Assembly (NCBI GenBank): GCA_029378245.1
Contig: JARKIF010000009.1
Coordinates: 2,377,335 to 2,441,334, forward strand
Direction of reading: 5' to 3'
Length of the DNA: 64,000 nt
Origin: Roridomyces roridus
Taxonomy: Eukaryota > Basidiomycota > Agaricomycetes > Agaricales > Mycenaceae
Part shown: piece by piece, positions 63,314-64,000 of the stretch
How positions within the stretch are numbered: position 1 is the first letter of the stretch
Layout of the letters: the number at the start of each line of letters is the position of its first letter
Translations under genes and position numbers: made by a program
The notes under the pieces: generated by a model
Database searches by the model: none
Told to the model about the DNA's origin: nothing
Seen by the model: the letters and a program-made list of their open reading frames with translations, nothing else

Positions 63314-64000
63314 ATGGCTCCGAAACTCAGTCTGACTCTCTACGAGTCCGCGACATTGAACTTGACTCTGCTCCGCATTCGTAGGTCTTTTACTCACTAG
63401 TTCGCCCCCGTTCTGACCAACGGACGCAGCCTTCGTCTTGTTGTACACCATTCTCTTCGGACGATGGTCCAAGAGGGCCAATGGCCGCCCGTTGAACAGG
63501 GTACTCAATGACGAGGTCACCCACTTCATTCTATCGCATCTTTCTGTGCGGCAGCTCCACGCCGCGTCTGGCTCGTCCGTGGATAGTTACACGAAATGGA
63601 CAAAGGCAAAGAAGGTCGAGCCTATCGTGGACGACATTGGAGAAGATGCTCGTCTCTTTTGGGTTGGCTCCAGAGAGACCGAGAATGTCATCATTTACTG
63701 CCATGGTCCGTTTTACTTGCTTGCTCTCCAGGGCTTTCAAAACTGACTTGCCTACAGGTGGGGCCTTCGTGGCGCCTTTGGACGATGCTTCGGTCGAATT
63801 GTGGTATCGCGTGCAGCAAGGGCTGCTACAGAAGGGCTTGAAAGTTGGTGTCGCGATTCTCGATTATTGTGAGTATTTCCTTGTCGGATTAATTCATAGC
63901 CCAACATGCCCCACCCAGCCGTGTACCCCGCTTCGTTCCCGACCCAGTTGAATCAACTCCTCGCCAGCATCAAGCACGTTCTATCCCTAGGTGTACCGCA
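63314..64000 (+). CDS. Alpha/beta hydrolase, paralogue of 1895-3123 (3' end beyond window)
   Basis: Four exons seen: 63314-63380, 63430-63705, 63758-63868 and 63919 to the window edge. The protein starts MAPKLSLTLYESATLNLTLL, continues FGRWSKRANGRPLNRVLNDE and NVIIYCHGGAFVAPL, and reaches YPASFPTQLNQLLASIKHVL. All three introns fall at the same positions and phases as in the left-hand copy. The oxyanion motif is HGGAF here and HGGGF there. The nucleophile region lies outside the window. Same family as the left copy: GDXG esterases/lipases including steryl-acetyl hydrolases. Confidence 0.85.

Overview
The window is nuclear DNA from a basidiomycete fungus, most likely an Agaricomycete. Genes are split by many introns of about 45-60 nt with GT...AG ends and CT(A/G)A(C/T) branch sites. 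Intergenic gaps are short, both strands are used, and several families are typical of mushroom-forming fungi (wax-synthase-like MBOAT protein, DUF4604, OCIA-domain protein, a Rgt1/XlnR-like zinc-cluster factor). No gene looks bacterial, viral or plasmid-borne. Exon boundaries below were assigned by reading splice signals and protein-family conservation by eye.

Layout, 0-20 kb: wax-synthase-like protein (-), alpha/beta hydrolase (+), 12-exon amidase (+), DUF4604 protein (-), OCIA-domain protein (+), a low-complexity hypothetical protein (-), a 67-residue membrane protein (+), a mucin-like membrane protein (-), a full-length ABCC transporter (-), a tRNA-derived SINE with poly-A tail and perfect target-site duplication, a RNF126-like RING E3 ligase (+) and an ARMT1/DUF89 protein (-).

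20-36 kb: a long coiled-coil protein (+), a tomosyn/Sro7 homologue (+) directly followed by the Golgi SNARE Gos1 (+), a TatD-type hydrolase (-), Trm5 tRNA m1G37 methyltransferase (+) and a mitochondrial aspartate/glutamate carrier (+) that carries four exons of only 5-6 nt and a duplicated intron.

36-64 kb: a secreted Thr/Ser-rich wall protein (+), a TXNDC17-like thioredoxin (+), a GNAT-type acetyltransferase (+), the molybdopterin genes MoaC and MoaA (both -), proteasome beta-3 (+), NIPSNAP (+), a Zn2Cys6 factor (+), a forkhead factor (+), Utp13 (+), aminodeoxychorismate lyase (-), an NBR1-type autophagy receptor (+), a RIB7-type reductase (+), a Dbl-homology protein (+), and the start of a second copy of the alpha/beta hydrolase seen near the left edge.

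Almost all genes are conserved housekeeping functions, and I see no biosynthetic or defence cluster. The unusual features are in gene structure: the SINE insertion, the microexon-rich carrier gene, several GC-AG introns, an ATG-only first exon in the proteasome gene, and partial tandem duplications. From about 34.4 kb to about 62 kb nearly every conserved gene needs one or more single-base frame corrections, while the first 34 kb reads cleanly. This could be residual assembly error or real decay and matters to anyone using the translations.
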